DNA of 64,000 nt from Acidovorax sp. A79 (GCF_041154505.1 NZ_AP028672.1:4876501-4940500), one strand, 5' to 3'; positions 45,614-55,979 are shown, numbered from the stretch's first letter. Translations and numbers: made by a program. Notes: generated by a model not told the origin, from the sequence alone.

Positions 45614-46750
45614 ATGCTTCGTTCATGTTTGCTGGGGCTGATGCTGGCCCTCTGTGCCAGCCAGGGGGCGCACGCCCGCAATGAGGGCGTGACCGGCGAC
45701 GAGATCCGCCTGGGCGCGTCCGCCGTGCTCTCCGGGCCGCTCGGCGCTCAGACCGCGCAGTATGGGGAAGGGTCGCGGCTGATGTTCGACGCCGTGAACG
45801 CGCAGGGTGGCGTGCACGGCCGCATGATCCGCTACACCACGCTGGACGACGGCTTCGACACCCAGAAAGCCGTGGAGAACACGCGCCAGCTGCTGGAGAA
45901 CGACAAGGTCTTCATGATCTACAACAGCACGGGCACGGCGCAGACGGCGGCCATCCTGCCCCTGGTCAAGGAACACCGCACGCTGCTGTTCGGGCCGGTC
46001 ACGGGGGCCTCGGCGTTTCGGGAAACCTTGAATCCCTATGTCTTTCACGTGCGGGCCGGCTACGCCAGCGAGGCCGGCAAGATCGTCTCGCAGCTGCGCC
46101 ACCAGGGCATCAGCCGCGTGGCGGTGTTCTACCAGGACGACGGCCTGGGCAAGACGCTGCTGGCCGAGCTCAAGAAAGCCTCCGAGGAGGAAAAGCTCGC
46201 CTTCGTCGCCGAGATCAAGGTCGACCCCAAGCAGCCCGACTTCGCGGCCGCCGCGCAGGCCACCGACAAGGCACAGCCCCAGGCCGTCATCGTGGCGACG
46301 GCGGGCACCACGTTCACCAGCTACATCAAGGCGGTGCAGTCCACGGCGGCGCGGCCCGCGTACTACGGGTTTTCCGTGGCCAGCATGGACGTGATCCACC
46401 GCGAGCTCAAGGACAAGGCGCGCGGCATCATCCTGGCGCAGATCATGCCGTCGCTGCGCAGCACCACCGTGCCCGTGGTGGCCGAGTACCTGGCCCTTCT
46501 GCGCGCCAAGTCACCAAGCGCCCAGCCGTCGGCCTCGCAGTTCGAGGGCTTCGTGCACGCCCGGCTGCTGGTGGAGGGCCTGCGCCGCACCGGGCGCAAC
46601 CTGACCACGGAGTCCTTCATCAAGACCATGGAGGATGCGGGCGACATCTCGTTCGGGCGCTTCAACGTCAAGTATTCGCCCAGGAGCCACAACGGCTCCA
46701 CCTATGTGGAGCTGGCCATCGTGGATGCCGAGGGCAGCTTGCGGTATTGA
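45614..46750 (+). CDS. Type I ABC receptor, orphan
   Basis: A 378-residue exported binding protein of the Liv receptor superfamily. Signal peptide MLRSCLLGLMLALCASQGAHA, then GVTGDEIRLGASAVLSGPLGAQTAQYGEGSRLMFDAVNAQGGVHGR. VAVFYQDDGLGKTLLAELKKA and QFEGFVHARLLVEGLRRTGRN are typical of betaproteobacterial receptors sometimes fused to or paired with sensors. GGGGAAGG precedes the ATG at 45614. No permease is adjacent. Confidence 0.86.
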   Translation: MLRSCLLGLMLALCASQGAHARNEGVTGDEIRLGASAVLSGPLGAQTAQYGEGSRLMFDAVNAQGGVHGRMIRYTTLDDGFDTQKAVENTRQLLENDKVFMIYNSTGTAQTAAILPLVKEHRTLLFGPVTGASAFRETLNPYVFHVRAGYASEAGKIVSQLRHQGISRVAVFYQDDGLGKTLLAELKKASEEEKLAFVAEIKVDPKQPDFAAAAQATDKAQPQAVIVATAGTTFTSYIKAVQSTAARPAYYGFSVASMDVIHRELKDKARGIILAQIMPSLRSTTVPVVAEYLALLRAKSPSAQPSASQFEGFVHARLLVEGLRRTGRNLTTESFIKTMEDAGDISFGRFNVKYSPRSHNGSTYVELAIVDAEGSLRY

Positions 46751-46844
46751 TCCCATATCTGGGGCGCAGCGCGCCCGCCTCCAGGGGGAAGCCGCGCGTG
46801 CTGCGGGCGGGCCATGGCGCCCTGGCAGCGGGCCTGGGCGTCTG

Positions 46845-47852
46845 TCACAGCCCGTAGGTCAGCTCCCGCGCCTTGCCCCAGAACACCCGGTACATGAAGA
46901 CCGTGTAGACGATGATGGCCGGCAGCGTGATGGCCACCCCGATGCCGATCACCGCGAGGGACTCCGGCGCGCTGGCGGCCTGCCACACCGTGAGGCGGTC
47001 GATCACGATGTACGGATAGATGCTGTAGGCCAGCCCGAAGAAGGCCAGCACGAAGATCAGCACCGTGGCCGCGAACACGATCCAGCCATAGCCCGCCTCG
47101 ACCACGCGGGGCGTGGCCAGCACGTGGCGGATGGCGAAGAAGGCGGCCACGCAGGCCAGCGGTATCGGCAGCAGGGCGAACAGTTCGGGCAGCACGAACC
47201 ACTTGGCGAACACCGTGTGGCTGACCAGCGGCGTGGCCAGCGAGATGCCCATGAGCGCAAACCCCATGGGCCACAGGGCCCCCTGGCCCCAGCGGGCAGC
47301 CTTGCGCTGCAATGCGCCGTCGGTTTTCATGAGAAGCCAGCCGGCGCCGAGCATGGCGTAGGCCGCGGGCAGGGTGATGGCGATGCCCGTGGAAAACAGC
47401 AGGCCCCAGGTGTCGTTCTGGAAGCCGGTGACATAGGCGCCCAGCATCCAGCCCTGGGCCAGGGTGGTGACCAGCGAGCCCGCGGCAAACAGGCGGTTCC
47501 AGGCCGTCTTGTGCGAATCGCGGGCCTTCACGCGGAAGTCGAACGCCACCCCCCGCAGGATCAGGCCCACCAGCATCACGGCCACGGGCAGGTACAGGGC
47601 GGACAGCACCACGCCGTGGGCCATCGGAAAGCAGATCAGCAGCACGCCCACCCCCAGCACCAGCCAGGTTTCATTGGCGTCCCAGAACGGGCCGATGCTC
47701 GACACCATGACGTCCTTTTCCGCATCGCTCGCGAAGGGCAGCAGGATGCCCACCCCGAGGTCATAGCCGTCCAGGATCACGTAGGCGAGCAGCGCCAGGC
47801 CCATGATGGCCATGAACGCCAGGGGCAGGGTGTGGGCCAGGGTCATTTCCAT
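46845..47852 (-). CDS. cioB: Cytochrome bd-type quinol oxidase subunit II (CioB)
   Basis: A 335-residue CydB/CioB subunit with eight or so helices. AYVILDGYDLGVGILLPFA and VSSIGPFWDANETWLVLGVGVLLICFPMAHG are hallmarks. With the upstream subunit I it forms a terminal oxidase that oxidises quinol and reduces oxygen without pumping protons. It starts 10 bases after the cioA stop in the leftward gbsR-cioA-cioB unit. Confidence 0.94.
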   Translation of the reverse strand: MEMTLAHTLPLAFMAIMGLALLAYVILDGYDLGVGILLPFASDAEKDVMVSSIGPFWDANETWLVLGVGVLLICFPMAHGVVLSALYLPVAVMLVGLILRGVAFDFRVKARDSHKTAWNRLFAAGSLVTTLAQGWMLGAYVTGFQNDTWGLLFSTGIAITLPAAYAMLGAGWLLMKTDGALQRKAARWGQGALWPMGFALMGISLATPLVSHTVFAKWFVLPELFALLPIPLACVAAFFAIRHVLATPRVVEAGYGWIVFAATVLIFVLAFFGLAYSIYPYIVIDRLTVWQAASAPESLAVIGIGVAITLPAIIVYTVFMYRVFWGKARELTYGL

Positions 47853-47862
47853 GGTGTCCTCC

Positions 47863-49230
<1,368 letters not shown>

Positions 49231-49234
49231 GGTT

Positions 49235-49828
49235 TCAGGCTCCCTGGTGGTTGCTCTTGCCCTTGGCGGGGCCGCCCTTGCCGGTCAGCCGGTCCTTGAA
49301 TTCGAGCACGCGGGTGACGGCGGTGCCCATGCCCATGAGCTGCATCGCCGTCTCGGGCGCGAGGCGCTGCACGTCGTCGAACCAGGTCATGAGCCGGTCG
49401 ATCAGTTCGTGCATGTCGCGCATGCGCTCCTGGGCATGGCGCTCTTCGTCCGATCCGGGCTCCTCGAGCAGCGCCATGCGCAGCATCGACAGCGTGGGCT
49501 CGATCTCGCGGCGGCGGCGCTCCTCGGCCAGCACGCGAAAAATCTCCCACACGTCCTTGGGCGCCTCGAAGTACTCGCGCCGGTCGCCGGGCTGGTGGCT
49601 CAGCTTGACCAGGCGCCAGGCCTGCAGCTCCTTGAGGCCCATGCTCACGTTGGAGCGCGAGAACTCCAGCGTCTCGGCGATCTCGTCCGCGTTGAGCGGG
49701 CGCGGCGACAGGAAGATGAGCGCATACATCTGGCCCACGGTGCGGTTGATCCCCCACCGGCTGCCCATCTCGCCAAAGTGGGCGACGAACTGGCGGTTCA
49801 GGGGTGGCAGATGATTGATGTAGGTCAT
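49235..49828 (-). CDS. GbsR/MarR-type transcriptional regulator
   Basis: A 197-residue winged-helix regulator of the GbsR family. FVAHFGEMGSRWGINRTVGQMYALIFLSPRPLNADEIAETLEFSRSNVSMGLKELQAW is the DNA-binding part; the C-terminal half is helical and Glu/Arg-rich, presumably for dimerisation. The ATG at 49828 gives the family length; the frame upstream runs through the palindrome at 49848-49885 and is not coding. It is co-transcribed with cioAB, so it probably controls the oxidase and itself through that palindrome. Confidence 0.88.
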   Translation of the reverse strand: MTYINHLPPLNRQFVAHFGEMGSRWGINRTVGQMYALIFLSPRPLNADEIAETLEFSRSNVSMGLKELQAWRLVKLSHQPGDRREYFEAPKDVWEIFRVLAEERRRREIEPTLSMLRMALLEEPGSDEERHAQERMRDMHELIDRLMTWFDDVQRLAPETAMQLMGMGTAVTRVLEFKDRLTGKGGPAKGKSNHQGA

Positions 49829-49847
49829 GGACACCGATTGTGCCTCA

Positions 49848-49885
49848 TTTCCTGAATTTTCAGTAAATACTGAAAATTCAGGAAA
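49848..49885. promoter_or_regulatory. 38-bp palindrome, operator of gbsR-cioAB
   Basis: TTTCCTGAATTTTCAGTA and its exact reverse complement TACTGAAAATTCAGGAAA flank a central AA. Each arm also holds a smaller dyad, CTGAA-TT-TTCAG. It is 19 bases upstream of the regulator start codon and is AT-rich in a GC-rich genome. The layout suits two regulator dimers side by side overlapping the promoter. Confidence 0.85.
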
Positions 49886-50016
49886 TTGTGGACTCAAGGG
49901 CCAGGCTATCCGGCAAGACACCTGGGCGACCAGCATCGAATCCGAAGGACGGCGACAATAGAGGGTTTTGGGCTGTGTTCCTGTAGGCGCACGGCTTGCC
50001 CACTACCTGCCGCAGC

Positions 50017-51135
50017 ATGTCCTCTTCCCTTTCCCGCACGCCCGTCATCGACATGGCCAAAGGCCTGGCATGCATCGCTATCGTCTGGCACCACCTGGCC
50101 TTCTACGGGCCCATGTCGGACATCGCGCAGCCTCTGGCCCCGGGGCTCATCGCCTGGCTGTACGACTACGGCCGCATGGCGGTGCAGGTGTTCCTGGTGA
50201 TCGGCGGCTACCTGGCCGCCGCCAGCCTGGCGCCGCAGGGCGTGCCGCGCTTCGACCACGCAGGCCACGCGATCGCCAGGCGCTTCGTGCGGCTGGTGGT
50301 GCCCTATGCCGTGGCGCTGCTGCTGACGGTGGTGGTGGCCGCGCTGGTGCGGCCGTGGATGGAGCACGCTTCCGTGCCGGACGAGCCCACCCTGGCGCAG
50401 CTGCTGGCCAACGCACTGCTGCTGCAGGACATCGTCGGCGAGAGCGCGCTTTCCGCAGGCGTCTGGTACGTGGCCATCGACTTTCAGCTGTTCGCGGTGA
50501 GCGTGCTGGCATGGGCCGGAGCGCGCGCGTTGCCTGGCGCCTGGGCCCGGCGGCATGCGGCGCGGCTGGCGCAGGGCGCGATCGTGGCGGGCGTGGCCCT
50601 GTCGCTGTGGGTGTTCAACCGCATGCCCGAGCTGGACATGTGGGCCGTGTATTTCTTCGGCGCGTACGGGCTGGGCATGCTGGCCTACTGGGCCGTGCGG
50701 GCGCGCCAGGCGTGGGGCTGGCTCGCCGCGATGGTGCTGCTCGGGGGCGTTGCGCTGGCCATTGACCACCGTGGCCGCATCCTGGTGGCCCTGGCGACGG
50801 CGCTGTGCCTGGTGGCCGCCCTGCGCTCGGAAGGCGTGCGGTCATGGCGCGGGGTGGGGCCGCTGGTGCAGCTCGGGCAGATGTCGTACTCGGTGTTCCT
50901 GGTGCACTTCGCGGTGTGCCTGCTCGTGAACGCGGTGGTCAGCCACCTGTGGCCTGCATCGCCGGTGCCCAACGCGCTGGGCATGCTGCTGGCGTTCGTG
51001 CTGTCGCTGGCGGCGGGGCGGCAGCTGTATCTGCGCGTGGAGCGCCACGTGCCCTCCTGGACCACGGCCTTGCGCTGGCAGATGGGGCTGGTGGGGGCGG
51101 GCATGCTGGTGGCGGTATCCAGCAACTGGGCATGA
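50017..51135 (+). CDS. Acyltransferase family 3 membrane protein
   Basis: A 372-residue integral membrane protein of the acyltransferase 3 (OafA/NodX) family with about ten helices. The N-terminal motif VIDMAKGLACIAIVWHHLAFYG contains the expected His, and YDYGRMAVQVFLVIGGYLAAASL the R-x-x-x-x-F-x-x-x-G-x motif. Members O-acetylate surface sugars. I use the ATG at 50017; a TTG at 49996 would add seven residues. Opposite strand to the gbsR unit, with which it shares the promoter region. Confidence 0.86.
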   Translation: MSSSLSRTPVIDMAKGLACIAIVWHHLAFYGPMSDIAQPLAPGLIAWLYDYGRMAVQVFLVIGGYLAAASLAPQGVPRFDHAGHAIARRFVRLVVPYAVALLLTVVVAALVRPWMEHASVPDEPTLAQLLANALLLQDIVGESALSAGVWYVAIDFQLFAVSVLAWAGARALPGAWARRHAARLAQGAIVAGVALSLWVFNRMPELDMWAVYFFGAYGLGMLAYWAVRARQAWGWLAAMVLLGGVALAIDHRGRILVALATALCLVAALRSEGVRSWRGVGPLVQLGQMSYSVFLVHFAVCLLVNAVVSHLWPASPVPNALGMLLAFVLSLAAGRQLYLRVERHVPSWTTALRWQMGLVGAGMLVAVSSNWA

Positions 51136-51172
51136 GGCAGGAACAGGTTCTGAGGGCCGCAGCAAACCCCTG

Positions 51173-51193
51173 AGGTGCCGCGCGGCGGCACCT
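51173..51193. terminator. Stem-loop between convergent genes
   Basis: AGGTGCCGC and GCGGCACCT pair perfectly around GCG. It lies between the acyltransferase gene and the convergent LETM1-like gene; there is no U-run. Confidence 0.4.
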
Positions 51194-51200
51194 GGCGCAA

Positions 51201-51593
51201 TCAGCCTCGCAGCTTGCGTTCCCGGCGCTTGCGCTGGCGGTCGAGGAACCAGGCCATGAAGGGCAGGATCAGCATCGATCCAGGAATCACCCAGATGAAA
51301 AGGTAGGGGCTGACGGAAGACGCCGACCGCATCACATCGCGCAGGTGCGTGCGTTCGTCGGCGGTCCAGTTGCCCTGGCGGCGCTGCTGCACCAGCCACA
51401 CCACCGAGCCCTTCATCGTGGCCATCTCGCGCTTGAGGCGGCTCTTCTCGCGGCTGTTGCCGGCCAGGAACGAGCAAAACCATTCCGGCGCGCGCTCCAT
51501 CCGCCTTTGAAAGGCGACGGTCGAGTCCGGGTCGAACGTTTCGATGAGCGGGTTGTCGGGGGGTGGAGGCGGGCTGGTCATGGCGGATGCCAT
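51201..51593 (-). CDS. LETM1-like small membrane protein
   Basis: A protein of about 130 residues. After a Pro-rich start it has a basic helical segment (NSREKSRLKREMATMKGSVVW) and then ERTHLRDVMRSASSVSPYLFIWVIPGSMLILPFMAWFLDRQRKRRE. That last stretch resembles the core of the LETM1 domain of mitochondrial inner-membrane proteins: T/R-x-L helix, then a hydrophobic helix with Pro. It probably has one membrane helix. The start is uncertain (51593 or 51581). No function is known for bacterial members. Confidence 0.6.
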   Translation of the reverse strand: MASAMTSPPPPPDNPLIETFDPDSTVAFQRRMERAPEWFCSFLAGNSREKSRLKREMATMKGSVVWLVQQRRQGNWTADERTHLRDVMRSASSVSPYLFIWVIPGSMLILPFMAWFLDRQRKRRERKLRG

Positions 51594-51654
51594 TGTCACT
51601 GCATGTGGCGGTGGCACCAAGCGTGGTGCAGCCAGGCGACGTTTCGTCGCGCGG

Positions 51655-52068
51655 TCAGCGGTGGAGTTCGCCCGCGCTTTCGGGCTGGTACAGAAGGTCC
51701 TTCACCCGCACCGTCATCGACTTGCCGCCCGGGCCGGGCCAGGCGAGTTCGTCGCCCACGGACAGGCCCAGCAGGGCGCTGCCCACGGGCGCGAAAATCG
51801 AGATCCGGTCCGCGCTGCCGTCCATGTCGCGGGGGTAGACGAGCGTCAGGCAGAACTCCTTTCCCGTCTCCAGGATCGAGAACTGCACGGTGGAGTTCAT
51901 CGTGACCACGTGCGGCGGGATTTCTTCCGGGGCCACCACGTCGGCGCGGTCCAGCTCCGCCTGCAGTTCGGCCTTGCCCGGAAAGACGCTGGCCGGAATG
52001 GCTGCCAGAAGGGCCTCGATGCGGTCAACGTCCAGGGACGACAGGATGATCTGGGGCTTGCGCGCCAT
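51655..52068 (-). CDS. rnk: Nucleoside diphosphate kinase regulator (Rnk/GreA family)
   Basis: A 137-residue protein with an Rnk-type N-terminal helical part (IILSSLDVDRIEALLAAIP) and a GreA/GreB C-terminal domain (VTMNSTVQFSILETGKEFCLTLVYPRDMDGSADRISIFAPVGSALLGLSVGDELAWPGPGG). Rnk binds RNA polymerase, lacks the long coiled coil of GreA, and influences nucleotide metabolism. GAGG precedes the ATG at 52068. Confidence 0.88.
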   Translation of the reverse strand: MARKPQIILSSLDVDRIEALLAAIPASVFPGKAELQAELDRADVVAPEEIPPHVVTMNSTVQFSILETGKEFCLTLVYPRDMDGSADRISIFAPVGSALLGLSVGDELAWPGPGGKSMTVRVKDLLYQPESAGELHR

Positions 52069-52209
52069 GGGGGTACCTCGGTGGTGTGTTGCAAAGCGCG
52101 GGACTGTAGACCATCGCCAATCTCGCACTGCCGCGCACGGTCATTCGGGGCGGCCCCACGGCGGCCCGCCCGCTTCCCCCGGTGGGGACGGCGCTGGGGG
52201 CCCGGAGGG

Positions 52210-53211
52210 TCAATCCCCCTGGATGTTGCGCGCCTTGATCAGCGCTCCAAACCGTGTGCTGTCGATGGATGCACGGGCGTTGAAGTCGGCCGGGGACATC
52301 GGTGCGGGAACGCCTCCGAGTGCCGCGATGCGCTCCTTCACGGCCGGTGTGGCCAGCACCTTGTTGATCTCGCGGTTCAGGCGGCTGACCACCTCGGGCG
52401 GCGTGCCAGCCGGGGCGTAGAAGCCGAACCAGGTGTCGGCATCGAAGCCCTTGAGGCCCACCTCTTCGAGCGTGGGCACGTCCGGGAACAGCGGCGAGCG
52501 CCTGGAGCTGCCCACCGCCAGCAGCTTGAGCTTTCCCGCCTTCACGTGCTGCAGGCCGATGCCGGGGTCGAACATGAAGTCCACCTGCCCGCCCAGCAGG
52601 TCCTGCATGGCGGGGGCCGCGCCGCGATAGGGCACATGCACCGCGAACACGTTGGCCTGGGCCTTGAGCATCTCAGCCGCCAGGTGCGGCGAGCTGCCGT
52701 TGCCCGGCGTGCCGAAGGTCAGCTTGCCGGGGTTGGCCTTGAGGTACTTCAGGAACTCCTGGATGTTGTTGACCGGCAGCGTGGGCCGGACCTCCAGGAA
52801 CACCAGCACCCGCGCCGCGGCGGCCACCGGGACCAGGTCCTTGGCGGGGTCGAACGGCATCTTGGGGTACAGGTGCGGGTTGACCGACACCATGCCGCCC
52901 GAGCTCATGAGCAGGGTGTAGCCGTCCGCCGGCGACTTGGCCACGGCTTCGCCGCCGATGTTGCCGCCGGCGCCGCCCCGGTTCTCCACCACCACGGGCT
53001 GCCCGAGCGCGGCCTGCAGCGGCACCGTGACCGCGCGGGCGATCTGGTCCGCCGCGCCGCCCGCCGGGAAATTGACCACCACCTTGATGGGTTTGCCGGG
53101 CCAGGTGTCTGCGCGTGCCGCGGCGGGCAGCAGCAGCAGGCTGGACGCGGCGCCGGCCAGGGCTAGCGCGCCCAGCAGGCGGCGCGTGGTGCGAGGGGGA
53201 AATGAATGCAT
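52210..53211 (-). CDS. Bug/TctC-family solute receptor
   Basis: A 333-residue periplasmic receptor of the Bug (tripartite tricarboxylate receptor) family, strongly expanded in Burkholderiales. Signal peptide ends near AAARA; WPGKPIKVVVNFPAGGAADQIARAV, VVENRGGAGGNIGGEAVAKSPADGYTLLMSSGG and HVPYRGAAPAMQDLLGGQVDFMFD are classic. It lies about 95 bases behind the benzoylformate decarboxylase gene in the same direction, so its ligand may be an aromatic acid such as mandelate or benzoylformate (inference). Confidence 0.9.
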   Translation of the reverse strand: MHSFPPRTTRRLLGALALAGAASSLLLLPAAARADTWPGKPIKVVVNFPAGGAADQIARAVTVPLQAALGQPVVVENRGGAGGNIGGEAVAKSPADGYTLLMSSGGMVSVNPHLYPKMPFDPAKDLVPVAAAARVLVFLEVRPTLPVNNIQEFLKYLKANPGKLTFGTPGNGSSPHLAAEMLKAQANVFAVHVPYRGAAPAMQDLLGGQVDFMFDPGIGLQHVKAGKLKLLAVGSSRRSPLFPDVPTLEEVGLKGFDADTWFGFYAPAGTPPEVVSRLNREINKVLATPAVKERIAALGGVPAPMSPADFNARASIDSTRFGALIKARNIQGD

Positions 53212-53306
53212 GCTTGTCTCCAGGTGTGGCCCGGGCGTGCCGGGTCTTGTGTGCTTCTTTTGCGGGGTGAAACCAAGGGATGGCGGGGCTCGCCGTGGCG
53301 GTCGTG

Positions 53307-54929
53307 TCAGGCCACGTCCACCTCCACCAGGATGGCGCGCGGATGGGCCAGCGCCGTGCGCAGCACGTCCGGCAGCTCGCTGGCGTCGCTCACGCGCACG
53401 GCATCGCAGCCCTGGCCCCGGGCCAGTGCCAGGAAGTCCAGGTCCGGCAGGTCGGTGCCCTCCAGCTTGTCACCCTCGTGGAAGCCGAAGGTGGGCGCGA
53501 ACTCCTGCAGCGCCGCGTACCGGCGGTTCTTGAGGATGATGAACGTGATGGGTAGCCCGAGCTGCGCGGCGCTCCACAGCGCCTGGATGGAGTACATCGC
53601 CGAACCATCGCCGATGAGGCCGATGACCTTGCGGTCGGGCCTGGCCAGCGCCACGCCCACGGCGGCGGGCAGGCCGTAGCCCAGGCCGCCGCTGCACATG
53701 GTGTAGAAGGTCTCGCTCTGCAGGATGGGCAGGTAGGCGTGCATGGCCGCGCGGGAGCTGGGGGCTTCCTCCACCACGATGGAGGCCGCTTCGCGCACCT
53801 CGGCCAGCGTCTGCATCACATAGGGCACGCTCATCAGGGCGGAGGGCTCCGCGCGCGGCCGTGCGGCGCGCGCGGGGGGCAGGTCGCGCACGGCGGGCGC
53901 GGGGCGTGCGAGCAGATCCTGCACGCCCAGGCGCACGCTGCCCACGGCCGAGGTGCCCTCGGGCGTCCAGGCGGCCGTGCCGGGGTCGTCGATCAGCTGC
54001 ACCAGATGCGCGCCGGGGGGCACGTGCGGCCCGAAGCCTTCGACGTGGTAGGTGAACGCGGCGGCGCCGAGCGCAAAGACCAGGTCATGGCCGCCGAGCA
54101 GCGACACGATCTTCTCGCGCATGGCCGGCAGCACGCCCGCGAACAGGCGGTGGTCCTGCGGAAAGCCGCAGCGGCCGGACATGGGGGCGATCCATACGGC
54201 GGCGCTGTGCCGCTCGGCCAGGGCCAGCACGTCGTCCCAGGCGCGGTCGCGGTCCACGGCGGCGCCCACCACGAACACGGGGCGCCGCGAGGCGTCCAGT
54301 GCGTCGCCGATGGCCTGCAGCACGCGGGGCTCGGGGCGCGACCCGGTGCTCACGGTGCGGGCCTGCAGCGGCTCGCAGGGCTTGTCCCAGTCGTCCGCGG
54401 GGATGGACACCAGCACCGGCCCGCGCGGCTGCTGCATGGCGATGTAGTAGGCGCGCGCGATGGCCAGCGGCACGTCCTCGGCGCGGGCGGGCTCGATGCT
54501 CCATTTCACATAGGGCTTGGGCAGCTCGGTGGCCTGGCCCGAAAACAGGAACGGGTCGAACGGCAGGATGGACCGCGCCTGCTGCCCGGCCGTGATGACC
54601 ATGGGCGTGCGGTTCTTGTGCGCCGTGAAGATGTTGCCCATCGCATGGCCCACGCCGGCCGCCGAATGCAGGTTCACGAAGGCGGCGTTGTGGCTCGCCT
54701 GCGCATAGCCATCGGCCATGCCCACCACCACGGATTCCTGCAGGCCCAGGATGTAGCGGAAGTCGCTGGGGAAGTCGAGGAACAGCGGCAGCTCCGTGGA
54801 GCCGGGGTTGCCGAAGATGGTGTTGATCTCGAAGCCGCGCAGCAGGTCGAGCACCACCTCGCGCACCGTGGGGCGGCTGGAGGGGGCGGGCGCGGCAGGG
54901 GCCGTGTTCTTGGGGAGAGCCTGGAGCAT
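53307..54929 (-). CDS. mdlC: Benzoylformate decarboxylase-like ThDP enzyme
   Basis: A 540-residue thiamine-diphosphate decarboxylase. GNPGSTELPLF (active-site Ser), LQESVVVGMADGYAQ (Glu), NLHSAAGVGHAMGN (His), AAAFTYHVEG (second His) and the ThDP motif GLIGDGSAMYSIQALWSAAQLGLPITFIILKN match benzoylformate decarboxylase rather than acetolactate synthase. The reaction would be benzoylformate to benzaldehyde and CO2, late in mandelate degradation. No mandelate racemase or dehydrogenase is nearby. The start at 54929 (MLQALPK) is by family length. Divergent LysR gene upstream. Confidence 0.83.
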   Translation of the reverse strand: MLQALPKNTAPAAPAPSSRPTVREVVLDLLRGFEINTIFGNPGSTELPLFLDFPSDFRYILGLQESVVVGMADGYAQASHNAAFVNLHSAAGVGHAMGNIFTAHKNRTPMVITAGQQARSILPFDPFLFSGQATELPKPYVKWSIEPARAEDVPLAIARAYYIAMQQPRGPVLVSIPADDWDKPCEPLQARTVSTGSRPEPRVLQAIGDALDASRRPVFVVGAAVDRDRAWDDVLALAERHSAAVWIAPMSGRCGFPQDHRLFAGVLPAMREKIVSLLGGHDLVFALGAAAFTYHVEGFGPHVPPGAHLVQLIDDPGTAAWTPEGTSAVGSVRLGVQDLLARPAPAVRDLPPARAARPRAEPSALMSVPYVMQTLAEVREAASIVVEEAPSSRAAMHAYLPILQSETFYTMCSGGLGYGLPAAVGVALARPDRKVIGLIGDGSAMYSIQALWSAAQLGLPITFIILKNRRYAALQEFAPTFGFHEGDKLEGTDLPDLDFLALARGQGCDAVRVSDASELPDVLRTALAHPRAILVEVDVA

Positions 54930-55021
54930 GGGGCGTGGCGGTGCTGAAGAGGAAGGCCCTGATCTTCGGCGGGCCTGCGTCATCCATCAATACAATGAAA
55001 CGACTAAGCGGTATTCATCCA

Positions 55022-55921
55022 ATGCATATCAAGGACATCGACCTCAATCTGCTGCGGCTGTTCGACGCGGTCTATCGCACGCGCAACGTGAGCCGGGCTG
55101 CGGAGCTGCTGGACCTCACCCAGCCCGCCGCCAGCCAGGCGCTGACGCGGCTGCGCCTGCTGATCAAGGACCCGCTGTTCGTGCGCGCGGGCGGCGGCGT
55201 GGAGCCCACGCCCAAAGCCGACCGGCTGGCCGATGCGGTGCGCGGCGCGCTCGGACTGCTGGAGGAGGCGCTCAACGAGTCCGCGCTGTTCGACCCGGCG
55301 AATTCGCGCAAGGTGTTCCGCATCCACATGAGCGACATCGGCGAAGGCCGCTTTCTGCCGGACCTGATGGTGGCGCTGCGGCGCGAGGCACCCGGCGTGC
55401 GGCTGGAGACGCTGCCCGTGCCGCGCAGCGAGATCGCGCAGCGGCTGGACAGCGGGCGCATCGACTTCGCCTTTGGTTTCCTGCCGACGGTGAAGGACAC
55501 GCAGCGCGTGGAGCTCATCCAGGACCGCTACGTGGTGCTCCTGCGCGCCGGCCACCCCTTTGCCGCGCGAAGGCGCGCCGGGGCCGGCCTGCTCAAGGAC
55601 CTGCGGCAGCTGGAGTTCGTGGCCGTGCGCACGCATTCGGACACGCTGCGGATCCTGGAGATGCTGCAGCTCGAAGACCGCCTGCGCCTGACCACCGAGC
55701 ACTTCATGGTGCTGCCCGCCATCGTGCGGGCCACGGACCTCGCGGTGGTGATGCCGCGCAACATCGCGCGCACCTTCGCGGCCGATGGGGGCTACACCCT
55801 CATCGAGCCGCCCTTGCCGCTGCGGGATTTCACGGTGTCGCTGCACTGGAGCCGCCGGTTCGAGAGCGATCCGGGCAACCAGTGGCTGCGGGGGGTGATC
55901 GAAAGGCTCTTCCGCGAGTAG
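55022..55921 (+). CDS. LysR-family regulator
   Basis: A 299-residue LysR-type regulator: winged helix at residues 1-65 (IDLNLLRLFDAVYRTRNVSRAAELLDLTQPAASQALTRLRLLIKDPLFVR) and an effector-binding domain after about 90. It diverges from the benzoylformate decarboxylase operon, the usual arrangement for a LysR activator and its target. The 92-base spacer contains an AATAC/GTATT dyad (54989-55015), a candidate but weak binding site. The ATG at 55022 is preferred; 54995 is an in-frame alternative. Confidence 0.9.
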   Translation: MHIKDIDLNLLRLFDAVYRTRNVSRAAELLDLTQPAASQALTRLRLLIKDPLFVRAGGGVEPTPKADRLADAVRGALGLLEEALNESALFDPANSRKVFRIHMSDIGEGRFLPDLMVALRREAPGVRLETLPVPRSEIAQRLDSGRIDFAFGFLPTVKDTQRVELIQDRYVVLLRAGHPFAARRRAGAGLLKDLRQLEFVAVRTHSDTLRILEMLQLEDRLRLTTEHFMVLPAIVRATDLAVVMPRNIARTFAADGGYTLIEPPLPLRDFTVSLHWSRRFESDPGNQWLRGVIERLFRE

Positions 55922-55979
55922 GGTGTGGTGGGGGGAGGGCGGTGCGCCCCGCTTCAAATAACTGTATATTCATACAGTC

